From assembly GCA_964371715.1 (NCBI GenBank), contig CAYJNO010000019.1, positions 1 through 36,911 of the forward strand: 36,911 bases of DNA. The letters run 5' to 3'. Shown piece after piece: positions 22,457 through 30,031 of the stretch. Position numbers and translations under genes: made by a program. The notes under the pieces are model-generated. The model searched no databases, was not told where the DNA came from, and was given only the letters and a program-made list of their open reading frames with translations. Positions within the stretch are counted from its first letter, which is position 1. Every line of letters starts with the position of its first letter. This DNA comes from CAYJNO01 sp964371715 (lineage in GTDB: Bacteria > Bacillota_I > Bacilli_A > Erysipelotrichales > Erysipelotrichaceae).

Positions 22457-22936
22457 ATGAACAACGTTAATTTAATTGGTAGAATTACAAAGGATTTTGA
22501 GATTAAAATGACTAAAGCTGATACACCAATGGTGACATTCACTCTAGCATGTAAAAGAAGATTAAGTAACAAACAAGGTGAGAAGTTAACAGATTTCTTT
22601 AACTGTGTTGCTTTTGGTTCAAAAGCAGAATTTTTAGCAGAATATGCATGTAAAAGTACACTGATTGGAATTGAAGGAAGGCTTCAATCTAAAGTATATG
22701 TTGACGAGTACGATAAAAGGCATAGTACTGTAGATATTATTTGTGAAGCAGTTCAAATTTTAAGAATGCCTCATGGTGCTACTGCTAATGTAAACAAAGC
22801 AGTAGACACGGATATTAAAAATGAGGAAGATGATTTCGTGAATCTTGTTAATATCGAAGAAGAAAAGGATGTTTCAGATGAGGATAAATCATTTGATGAA
22901 GTAATGAGTAATTTCTCAACTTTCTTCGAAGATTAA
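22457..22936 (+). CDS. ssb: Single-stranded DNA-binding protein with atypical C-tail
   Basis: A 159-residue SSB protecting single-stranded DNA. The N-terminal OB fold (about 1-108) has NNVNLIGRITKDFE, the FTLACKRR strand and TDFFNCVAFGSKAEFLAEY. The linker from about 110 is acidic. Bacterial SSBs normally end in a DDDIPF-type tip that recruits partner proteins; this one ends FSTFFED, with aromatic residues but no terminal Pro-Phe. It may therefore be an accessory SSB, with a housekeeping copy elsewhere beside rpsF/rpsR. ATG 22457 follows GGAGG within the end of trmB. A long hairpin follows. Confidence 0.93.
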   Translation: MNNVNLIGRITKDFEIKMTKADTPMVTFTLACKRRLSNKQGEKLTDFFNCVAFGSKAEFLAEYACKSTLIGIEGRLQSKVYVDEYDKRHSTVDIICEAVQILRMPHGATANVNKAVDTDIKNEEDDFVNLVNIEEEKDVSDEDKSFDEVMSNFSTFFED

Positions 22937-22949
22937 AATTATATTAAAC

Positions 22950-22992
22950 AATTATAACATTATAACGAAGGTTGTAATGTTATAATTTTTTT
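22950..22992 (+). terminator. Long terminator hairpin abutting the next ribosome site
   Basis: 17-bp stem (22950-22966 with 22971-22987, one G-T pair), GAAG tetraloop, T-run to 22992. AGGAGG of the glycosyltransferase operon begins at the very next base. The 3' arm also contains TGTTATAAT (22978-22986), an extended -10 element. The same bases could thus end ssb transcription and start the next operon. Confidence 0.85.
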
Positions 22993-23002
22993 AGGAGGTA
23001 AT

Positions 23003-24025
23003 ATGAAGATATTATTGTATTTTGAAGGTGAAACTTTACTAAAGACGTCTGGTATTGGTAGAGCACAAAAACACCAAATGATGGCTTTAAAAACTCAAAA
23101 TATTGAATATACAACAGAATCAGATGAAGATTTTGATATCTTGCATATTAATACTTATGGTATTAATAGTATTGCAATGATCCAAAAAGCTAAATTATTA
23201 AATAAACCAATTATTTATCATGCCCATTCTACTGAAGAGGATTTTAAGGATTCTTTTATTTTTGCAAATAAAGTAAGTCCGATATTTAAAAAACACTTAG
23301 TTAATATGTATAGTCAAGCAAATCATATTATTACACCAACACCTTATGCAAAGAATTTATTAATTGATTATGGTATTAAAGTAGATATTACCGATGTAAG
23401 TAATGGTGTTGATTTAGATAAATATAAATATAATGAAGAAAAAGTTAAAGCTTTTAAAAAATATTTTCATTTAAAAGAAAATGATAAAGTAATAATGTGT
23501 GTAGGTTTATACTTTGAAAGAAAAGGGATTCAAGACTTTATTGAAATAGCGAAAAGAATGCCAGAATATAAATTTATCTGGTTTGGATATACTCCACCAT
23601 TATTGATACCAAAAACTGTGTCTAGTTTATTAAGTAATTATCCAAATAATTTAATTTTTCCAGGATATGTTAAAGGACCAATAATTGAAGGAGCATATTT
23701 AGCAGCAGATTGCTTCTTTTTCCCATCTTATGAAGAAACAGAAGGTATTGTTGTATTAGAAGCACTTGCAAGTAAACAAAATGTAATATTAAGGAATATT
23801 CCTGTTTATAAACCATGGTTAGAAGATAAAAAAACAGTTTATTTTGGTAATAATAATGAAGAGTTTATACAGCTAATAGATGACATTGTAAATAAAAAGA
23901 TTCCAAGCTTAACTGATAATGGATATGAAGTAGCAAAATCTAAAAATATAGCAAATATTGGAGTAAAACTAAAAGCTGTTTATGATGCAGTTTATAAGGA
24001 TTACTATGAAAAAAACAGTAAGTAA
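23003..24025 (+). CDS. GT4-family glycosyltransferase, glycolipid type
   Basis: A 340-residue GT-B glycosyltransferase of the GT4 family. The N-terminal half has FDILHINTYGI and YHAHST; the C-terminal nucleotide-sugar domain has VGLYFERKGIQDF and the EX7E motif in EETEGIVVLEALAS. Together with the next two genes it resembles the glycosyltransferase/flippase cluster that makes glycosyl-diacylglycerols for lipoteichoic-acid anchors in streptococci and enterococci (CpoA/BgsA type). This assignment is by resemblance, not proven. ATG 23003 follows AGGAGG that abuts the ssb terminator. It overlaps the flippase-like gene by 20 bases. Confidence 0.85.
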   Translation: MKILLYFEGETLLKTSGIGRAQKHQMMALKTQNIEYTTESDEDFDILHINTYGINSIAMIQKAKLLNKPIIYHAHSTEEDFKDSFIFANKVSPIFKKHLVNMYSQANHIITPTPYAKNLLIDYGIKVDITDVSNGVDLDKYKYNEEKVKAFKKYFHLKENDKVIMCVGLYFERKGIQDFIEIAKRMPEYKFIWFGYTPPLLIPKTVSSLLSNYPNNLIFPGYVKGPIIEGAYLAADCFFFPSYEETEGIVVLEALASKQNVILRNIPVYKPWLEDKKTVYFGNNNEEFIQLIDDIVNKKIPSLTDNGYEVAKSKNIANIGVKLKAVYDAVYKDYYEKNSK

Positions 24026-25055
24026 TTATTTAATAAATGTCTTAATTGTATTAGGATTAAGTGGTATTGTTGTTTATTTCATTTTTAGAAATGATGCAGA
24101 TTTAATTCTTGAAACAATACATAATATTAATCCATATTGGTTAATATTTATTGTATTTTTAGTATTATTAGGACAATTATTACAAGGTTTAGTATTAACC
24201 TTATTAACTAGATTATCTAATAAAAATTATCCATTAAAATTTGGAGTTATTAATAGCTTAATTGCATCCTTTGTTAGTGGCATTACTCCAAGCTCTACAG
24301 GGGGACAAATTGCTCAAATATACGCCTATAAAAAACAAGGTGTACATATAAGTGATAGTGTTAGTATTTTATGGATGGATTTTATTATTTTTCAAACTAC
24401 AATATGTTTGGTAACTATCGTATTATTTGCATTTAAATTTTTGTATTTTTTTAATACGTTTAGTAATTATTTTATTTTTGCACTTCTTGGATTATTAATG
24501 AATATTGTAATAATATTTGGCTTATATGCTATTATTAAGTTTCCTAAATTTTACACTTTTATTACAACAAAATTACTTAAATTAGGTGCTAAATTAAAAG
24601 TTGTAAAGGATGAAGAACAGGCAGTAAATAGTTTAAATGATAAAATTGAAAGATTTCAAATCGAAGTTGAGAAGTTAAAAAAACATAAAGCTTTAATTTT
24701 AAAATGTAGTATTTTACATACTATTAGATTTATAGTGTTGTTTTCAATTCCATATTTTTGTTTTTTAGCAGTTAACTATGAAGTCAGTCCAACAAAAATT
24801 ATTGATGCTATAGCATTAGCATCATTTGTTTCAATGCTTAACACATTTTTCCCAATGCCTGGAGCAAGCGGAGGGACTGAATTTACTTATATCTTAATGT
24901 TTTCAACGATATTTAATAGCCTTTATGTAAAAGTAACTGTTATTATTTGGCGTTTTTTAACATATTATTTTGTTATGTTTTTGGGGATGATTGCTTTTTT
25001 ATATGTTAAATTGAAAAAGGAATTACCATTAGATACACATAGGGAGGTTTTATAA
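24006..25055 (+). CDS. Flippase-like membrane protein (UPF0104 / LPG-synthase TM family)
   Basis: A 349-residue polytopic membrane protein of the family that shares the membrane domain of lysyl-phosphatidylglycerol synthase (MprF N-terminal flippase part). About eight hydrophobic segments are visible. Typical motifs are SFVSGITPSSTGGQIAQIYAY after the third helix and the matching FPMPGASGGTEFTYIL late in the protein. There is no aminoacyl-transferase domain. It lies between two GT4 glycosyltransferases, consistent with lipid-linked sugar translocation. Frames starting upstream (23982) lie inside the preceding gene; ATG 24006 has AAGGA five bases upstream. The stop TAA overlaps the following ATG by one base. 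Confidence 0.83.
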   Translation: MKKTVSNYLINVLIVLGLSGIVVYFIFRNDADLILETIHNINPYWLIFIVFLVLLGQLLQGLVLTLLTRLSNKNYPLKFGVINSLIASFVSGITPSSTGGQIAQIYAYKKQGVHISDSVSILWMDFIIFQTTICLVTIVLFAFKFLYFFNTFSNYFIFALLGLLMNIVIIFGLYAIIKFPKFYTFITTKLLKLGAKLKVVKDEEQAVNSLNDKIERFQIEVEKLKKHKALILKCSILHTIRFIVLFSIPYFCFLAVNYEVSPTKIIDAIALASFVSMLNTFFPMPGASGGTEFTYILMFSTIFNSLYVKVTVIIWRFLTYYFVMFLGMIAFLYVKLKKELPLDTHREVL

Positions 25056-27022
25056 TGCGTATTGGATTATTTAGTGATACTTATGAGCCAGAAATTAATG
25101 GAGTTGCTTCAAGTGTCTTAACACTTGAAAATGAGCTTGTAAAAAATGGACATGAAGTTTATGTAATTACTACACATCATAATTTACTAAAGAAAACTTG
25201 GGATCATAACGTCTTAAGGCTACCAGGAGTTGAGTTAAAATCACTATATGGTTATGTTGCTTCACCACCAATTCATATTTTTGCATTAGATGAAATTGAA
25301 AAATTAAATTTAGATATTATTCATGCACATACAGAATTTGGTGTAGGAGTATTTGCAAGAATTTGTGCTAAAAGATTACAAATTCCATTAGTTTCTACAT
25401 TTCATACTACTTATGAAGATTATACTCATTATGTTAATCGTTTTAACTTTGATACAGTAGAAGCTATTACTCGTAAAACGATTGGTGCTATTAGAAAGTT
25501 TTATGCTGATTCTAGTGTTTACATTATATCGCCATCAATTAAAACAAAACAATTGATTGAACAATATGATATTAAAACAAATATAAAAGTAATACCGACA
25601 GGATTAAATTTACAAAAATTTAATTCAAACAATATTACAAAAGAAAGAATCTTAGAAGTTAGAAATGAATGTCAACTTAAAGAAGATGAAAAAGCAATTC
25701 TTTATGTTGGAAGAATTGCAAAAGAAAAATCAATAGATAAATTAATAGAAGGCTTTAGTCATTTAAGAGATGAAAAAGTTAAGTTAGTAATTGTTGGTAG
25801 TGGTCCTGATCAAGAAGCCCTAGAAGATAAAACAGCTAAATTAAAACTTGAAGATAAAGTTGTCTTCTTAGGACCAAAACCTCGTGGTATTGTCCAAGAA
25901 TATTATTTATCATTGGATGCTTTTGCTTCAGCTAGCTTATCGGAAACACAAGGTCTAACATATATTGAAGCACTAGCATGTTCTTTACCAGTTTTTGCCT
26001 GTGATAAAGAAGTAATTGGTGAATATGTTCATGAAGGTAAAAATGGTTTCTTTTTTGAAACAGCTCAAGAGTTTGCTGATAAAGTTAAGGCTTATTTACA
26101 AATTACTAATTTAGAAGATGTTAGAGAATATTGTAAAAATAGTATTAAACATTTCGACTTAAAAACATTTTATGAATCAGTAATGATGGTATATATGGAT
26201 AGTATAAATGAATATAAAAATTACTATACAATTAAAGATATTAATGTGACAGGTGATGTAGTAAAATTACAAATTGAAAAAGATAATAATATTGATAAAT
26301 ATACAATCTTTATGGATACTTTCTTTGAACTTAAACTTAGAGTAAAAGAAACAATATATGATACTGTTTATCAAGAAATTATAAAGGATAGTAAAGTTTG
26401 TGAAGGATATTTAAAATGTATAAAAAAATTAAACTATAAAGATCGCACAATTAAAGAAATGTATGATTTTTTAAATCATGAAGAAGATTTAGATATAAAA
26501 ACAATAAACTTTATTATACAAAAATTAGAAGAACGTGGTTATATAAATGATGAAAGATATGCCCAAAGTTATGTAAGTAATGCGATTAAAAGTTTAAAAG
26601 GTAAAAAGAATATTGATTATAGTCTAAGAAAACTTGGTGTTGATTATGAAATCATTGAAAGAGTTTTAAATGATACAAATTTAGATGTAAATGATGAATT
26701 AGCATATGCTATTAAGTATGCAAAAAAACAACTTAATTCAAACCGTAATAAATCACAGCTGCAATTTACAGAAACTTTAAAGAGTAAAATGTATGCTAGA
26801 GGTTATAATAGTATAATCGTAAATAAAGCAATCAAAGAATTGGACTTTTATGAATTAGAAAATAATGAAATAGAAATCTTAAGAAAAGAAGCACAAAAAT
26901 TATTTAATAGAAAAAGAAATAAACTAACTGGTACTAAACTTAGAAATTATGTATTTAATAACCTGGTAAGCAAAGGTTTTGATTATAAAGATATCTATTT
27001 AGTTATCAATGAAATGGAGTAA
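25055..27022 (+). CDS. GT4 glycosyltransferase fused to RecX
   Basis: One uninterrupted 655-residue frame joins two unrelated proteins. Residues 1 to about 385 are a GT4 glycosyltransferase. It has MRIGLFSDTYEPEINGVASS, DIIHAHTEFGVG, STFHTTYEDYTHYV, LYVGRIAKEKSID and the EX7E in SETQGLTYIEAL, close to the diglucosyl-diacylglycerol synthase group. From about 390 to 655 is a full-length RecX, the RecA modulator. Its N-terminal strand region (TIKDINVTG..YTIFMD) is followed by three-helix repeats from about 449 (RTIKEMYDFL, LEERGYINDERYAQSYV, KGKKNIDYSLRKLGVD). No internal start with a ribosome site is seen at the joint. ATG 25055 overlaps the previous stop; GGGAGG precedes it. yhaM follows after three bases. 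Confidence 0.93.
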   Translation: MRIGLFSDTYEPEINGVASSVLTLENELVKNGHEVYVITTHHNLLKKTWDHNVLRLPGVELKSLYGYVASPPIHIFALDEIEKLNLDIIHAHTEFGVGVFARICAKRLQIPLVSTFHTTYEDYTHYVNRFNFDTVEAITRKTIGAIRKFYADSSVYIISPSIKTKQLIEQYDIKTNIKVIPTGLNLQKFNSNNITKERILEVRNECQLKEDEKAILYVGRIAKEKSIDKLIEGFSHLRDEKVKLVIVGSGPDQEALEDKTAKLKLEDKVVFLGPKPRGIVQEYYLSLDAFASASLSETQGLTYIEALACSLPVFACDKEVIGEYVHEGKNGFFFETAQEFADKVKAYLQITNLEDVREYCKNSIKHFDLKTFYESVMMVYMDSINEYKNYYTIKDINVTGDVVKLQIEKDNNIDKYTIFMDTFFELKLRVKETIYDTVYQEIIKDSKVCEGYLKCIKKLNYKDRTIKEMYDFLNHEEDLDIKTINFIIQKLEERGYINDERYAQSYVSNAIKSLKGKKNIDYSLRKLGVDYEIIERVLNDTNLDVNDELAYAIKYAKKQLNSNRNKSQLQFTETLKSKMYARGYNSIIVNKAIKELDFYELENNEIEILRKEAQKLFNRKRNKLTGTKLRNYVFNNLVSKGFDYKDIYLVINEME

Positions 27023-27025
27023 AAT

Positions 27026-27961
27026 ATGAATAAAATTAAAGACTTTAAAGAACAAACAAATGTAAAACAATTACTATTAATATCATCTTCTACTAATGGA
27101 ATTACTAATAATGGATCTCCATATTTAAATTTAGTTTTACAAGATGATAGTGGAAGTATTGATGGTAAATATTGGGATGTAAGTGAAAAGCAACAAGCTT
27201 TAGTAAAAGCCGGGAATGTTTTTGAAGTAACATTTGATATTATAAATTATAAAAATAATTTACAAGCTAAAGTATCAAAGGTTGAAGAAGTTGATCAATC
27301 AACAATTGATCTTAGAGATTTTGTAAAACAATCGAGTGTTTCAAAAGAAGACTTACAAAAAGGATTAAAATATTACATTAATGAAATTAAAAATCCTGTA
27401 ATTAATAAAATTATTGTGGCAGTTTTAAAAGAATATCATGAAGACTTTTTTGAATATCCTGCTGCTACAAAAAACCATCATAATTTTTTAGGTGGCCTTG
27501 CAACTCATGTTTTATCAATGTTAAATTTTGCTGAAAAGATGGTTGAATTATATCCTATCTTATCTAAGGATTTATTATATGCAGGTGTTATCTTACATGA
27601 TATTGGGAAATTAGAAGAGTTATCTGGTGCTTTTTTAACAGAGTATACTACTACTGGAAAATTATTAGGACATATCTCAATTATGCAAGCTAAACTATAT
27701 AAAATTGCTTGTGATTTAGGTTTTGATGATACTGAAGAAGTTGTGATGTTAAGACATATGATATTAACTCATCATGGTAAATTAGAATATGGTTCACCTG
27801 TATTACCACAAATTATTGAAGCTGATATCTTATCTTATATTGATAATATTGATGCTAGAATTGAAACTTTATCAAAAGCTTTTGCAGACACTAAAGATAA
27901 TGAATTTACAGCACGCTTATTCCCATTAGAGAATAGAGCATTTTATAAACATAAACTTTAA
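27026..27961 (+). CDS. yhaM: YhaM-like 3'-5' exoribonuclease
   Basis: A 311-residue nuclease of the YhaM family, which in B. subtilis degrades RNA and single-stranded DNA from the 3' end. It has an N-terminal OB-fold nucleic-acid-binding domain (about 1-95, TNNGSPYLNLVLQDDSG) and a C-terminal HD phosphohydrolase domain. The metal residues are in KNHHNFLGGLATHV and LHDIGKLEEL (His191-Asp192), with a later MILTHHG. Length matches the family at about 310. It is the last gene of the glycosyltransferase-flippase-GT/RecX operon, starting three bases after the fusion gene, with GGAG in the upstream gene's last codons. Confidence 0.93.
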   Translation: MNKIKDFKEQTNVKQLLLISSSTNGITNNGSPYLNLVLQDDSGSIDGKYWDVSEKQQALVKAGNVFEVTFDIINYKNNLQAKVSKVEEVDQSTIDLRDFVKQSSVSKEDLQKGLKYYINEIKNPVINKIIVAVLKEYHEDFFEYPAATKNHHNFLGGLATHVLSMLNFAEKMVELYPILSKDLLYAGVILHDIGKLEELSGAFLTEYTTTGKLLGHISIMQAKLYKIACDLGFDDTEEVVMLRHMILTHHGKLEYGSPVLPQIIEADILSYIDNIDARIETLSKAFADTKDNEFTARLFPLENRAFYKHKL

Positions 27962-27987
27962 GGATTGAATTTTATTCAATCTTTTTT
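27960..27987 (+). terminator. Rho-independent terminator of the glycosyltransferase-yhaM operon
   Basis: 8-bp stem GATTGAAT/ATTCAATC (27963-27970 with 27974-27981), 3-base loop and six T, immediately after the yhaM stop. Confidence 0.87.
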
Positions 27988-28092
27988 ATGTTATTACATA
28001 AATTATAAGAGGGAATCAATGTTTAAAAATTATATAAAACCTAAAAATTTAATATAAACATATAATCTTAAGAAAAGGTTATAAATTGACCT

Positions 28093-28120
28093 TTAACACA
28101 ATGATTAAAAATTGTATAAT
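28093..28120 (+). promoter_or_regulatory. Promoter of the unknown membrane protein
   Basis: TTAACA at 28093-28098, 16-base spacer, TATAAT at 28115-28120. A TTGACC at 28086 is too far from the -10. The leader is about 35 bases. Confidence 0.55.
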
Positions 28121-28161
28121 GAGTATTAAGATTGTATATATAATAGGAAGGGTTAATAAGT

Positions 28162-29034
28162 ATGGACTATACAAAAAAAATACTCAAAGATAGCCTTAAA
28201 AACAAAACAGATAAAGATACAAAATTAACTGCATATATTGTTGTAGTGATATTCATGCCAATCTATATTATAGCATGTATTTTTTACCCTACTTTTTTAA
28301 TACTTGCAATTATGTTTTATATATTAGTTAAACCTAAAATAATAACAAAAAATCTTGATGTGGCACTTAAACGCGTAGATTTTAATGATTTTCTAGTTTT
28401 GGGGAATGTATCAATGAAAAAATCAGAAATATATGTTTTTGATAGTAAAATAATAAACCAAGTTAAATATAGTACTTTTCTCATGACAGATTTTTATCTG
28501 AAAGATAGAACTGACTTTAAAAATGAGTATCTTAATCATCATATTGTTAAAATAAATGCTTCAAGGCTTAGAGAATCCAAAATTTTAGTTGATGTTTTTG
28601 ATTTTACATTTATGAAAACTGATAGACTTGAAATTTTTAATCATATCTGTAAAAATATCTATTTTGAAGAAACATATAAAAATATTGATCATGCAAAGAA
28701 GTCGTATACAAATTACCTTGAGAAATTGAGTAGAATTTATGATAACACAAAAGTGAATTATTGTTCAAATAGGACGCAAATTAATTGTAGATATATAAAA
28801 AATTTAGAGTATCATCTTGAAAAAAATCCTAGACCCTTTATAGATTTTGTGATGGGTACTAACTATACACTTCCAATATGTCATAGATATAATTTAGCTT
28901 CTAATAAATCAGAACAGGCTTTTATAAATGAAACAGAGTTTGCAAAAATTATATATTTTGATGTTTTAGAGGCATCTAAACATGCTCTTAAAGTATCAAA
29001 TATCTCTAAATACGATGTGATTGAAAGAATGTAA
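28162..29034 (+). CDS. Unknown two-helix membrane protein, 290 residues
   Basis: Not recognised. After a charged N terminus there are two closely spaced hydrophobic stretches at about residues 23-60 (YIVVVIFMPIYIIACIF, then FLILAIMFYILV). They form a membrane hairpin that leaves the remaining 230 residues probably cytoplasmic. The soluble part is rich in Lys, Asn, Tyr and Ile, and has a few cysteines (NYCSNRTQINC, PICHRY) but no motif that can be tied to a family. It starts at ATG 28162 after AGGAAGGG with slightly long spacing. An acetyltransferase follows 27 bases downstream without a terminator, so the two may be cotranscribed. Confidence 0.7.
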   Translation: MDYTKKILKDSLKNKTDKDTKLTAYIVVVIFMPIYIIACIFYPTFLILAIMFYILVKPKIITKNLDVALKRVDFNDFLVLGNVSMKKSEIYVFDSKIINQVKYSTFLMTDFYLKDRTDFKNEYLNHHIVKINASRLRESKILVDVFDFTFMKTDRLEIFNHICKNIYFEETYKNIDHAKKSYTNYLEKLSRIYDNTKVNYCSNRTQINCRYIKNLEYHLEKNPRPFIDFVMGTNYTLPICHRYNLASNKSEQAFINETEFAKIIYFDVLEASKHALKVSNISKYDVIERM

Positions 29035-29061
29035 AACTTGTATAATAAATGGAGAGAAATA

Positions 29062-29535
29062 ATGCTTGAAAATAATAATTTAACTGTTAAACTACTACCA
29101 AAAGATGAATGGGACATTATCTTAAAATTGAAGGTTTCGACTGCTCAAACTGGTTTTATAGAAAGCTCTGAAAAATGTCTTAATGATGCAGTTAAAAATG
29201 CTTATGGAATGACCTGGAATTTCTATGGAGTGTATATTGAAGATAGAATAATAGGATTTGCCATGCACGGTAAACAGGATTTTAGATTTTTACCATATGA
29301 ACAAGTGTGGCTTGATAGGTTTATGATTGATGAAAATTATCAAGGAAAAGGTTATGGAAAAACAGCAATGATGCTTATAATAGACAAAATGTATTTAGAT
29401 TATCATTGTAAAAAAATATTCTTGTCTGTAATTGAAGATAATATTCAAGCAATAAGCCTTTATAAAAAATTAGGTTTTAAAAAAACTTGGAGCAAAGACC
29501 CTAATGGAGAACGTATCATGATACGAACAAAATGA
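29062..29535 (+). CDS. GNAT-family N-acetyltransferase (diamine acetyltransferase-like)
   Basis: A 157-residue acetyl-CoA-dependent acetyltransferase. The CoA-binding motif YQGKGYGKTAM is near residues 93-103. The segments WLDRFMIDENYQGKG and NIQAISLYKKLGFKKT resemble PaiA/BltD-type polyamine acetyltransferases, but the substrate is unproven. An upstream in-frame ATG at 29038 has no ribosome site, whereas ATG 29062 has GGAGAG before it. It ends at TGA, the only TGA stop among the genes in this window; reading through would add just two codons before a TAA. A gene-free stretch of nearly 500 bases follows. Confidence 0.82.
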   Translation: MLENNNLTVKLLPKDEWDIILKLKVSTAQTGFIESSEKCLNDAVKNAYGMTWNFYGVYIEDRIIGFAMHGKQDFRFLPYEQVWLDRFMIDENYQGKGYGKTAMMLIIDKMYLDYHCKKIFLSVIEDNIQAISLYKKLGFKKTWSKDPNGERIMIRTK

Positions 29536-29898
29536 GTATAAGATCAATAGAGTACTGATTCTAAATAATTTTTAAAGATGTTCTTTGTGGTTCTAATTAA
29601 AATATTATTTTAGCTACATGAGATAAAAATAATTGATAATATTTTAAGTAAGTTATAGAATGTACAGTTACTATTGGTCATAGTTCATTTAGTTTATTTT
29701 AGCTTTGAAACCATTAACTTATAAGATTCAAAATTCATTCTAGAAATCTAATTTTTGCTGTATATTTGTTTAAAATATACACAGTTATTGTGTATAAAGA
29801 TTACTATAAATGAATTTCATGCTCTTGTTAGTTCATGTAATATATCTAAATATGAATCGTCATGTGTTAAACAACCTTTGTTAACATTTTAAAAAAAA
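29536..29898. other. Gene-free A+T-rich stretch with overlapping hairpins
   Basis: No supportable gene on either strand. Two perfect inverted repeats overlap and exclude each other: TGTATATTT/AAATATACA (29759-29767 with 29773-29781) and ATACACA/TGTGTAT (29777-29783 with 29789-29795). On the minus strand two short open stretches of about 20 codons each read like protein. One, over roughly 29820-29885, contains THDDSYLDILHELTRA; the other, at about 29544-29600, contains RTTKNIFKNYLESVLY. Both are broken by stops and lack starts. They may be remnants of a decayed gene or chance. No clear promoter is seen. Confidence 0.4.
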
Positions 29899-30031
29899 GA
29901 ACTGTGGCTAGGATTCTCCATTAACCAGTTTAGCTGTGCCAAAATGAGAGAAATACCACAAAACTATAGTAAGTATACAAAAAGACCATAAGATATACTT
30001 ACTAAATAATTTGGTCAAGAGGAGAAAATTT
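29899..30031 (+). promoter_or_regulatory. Structured leader with pseudoknot, possible riboswitch
   Basis: A compact foldable leader lies before the DUF606 transporter. Helix 1: TGTGG (29903-29907) with CCACA (29956-29960). Helix 2 inside it: TTCTCCATT (29914-29922) with AATG-A-GAGAA (29943-29952, one bulged A). Hairpin 3: perfect 11-bp TAGTAAGTATA/TATACTTACTA (29967-29977 with 29994-30004), 16-base loop. GACCA in that loop (29984-29988) is complementary to TGGTC (30012-30016), which sits two bases before the AGAGGAG ribosome site at 30018-30024. A pseudoknot there could block or permit translation. It matches no riboswitch class that I can name. Confidence 0.5.

Noticed and set aside
29903..29960. 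Resemblance of CTAGGATTC and GAGAGA to the conserved blocks of the ykkC (guanidine-I) riboswitch
   Set aside because: The CTGGTCCGAGAG block is not matched and the 3' GGGA..AAAAGCCC domain is absent; the hairpin and pseudoknot downstream are different. Treated as an unclassified leader.
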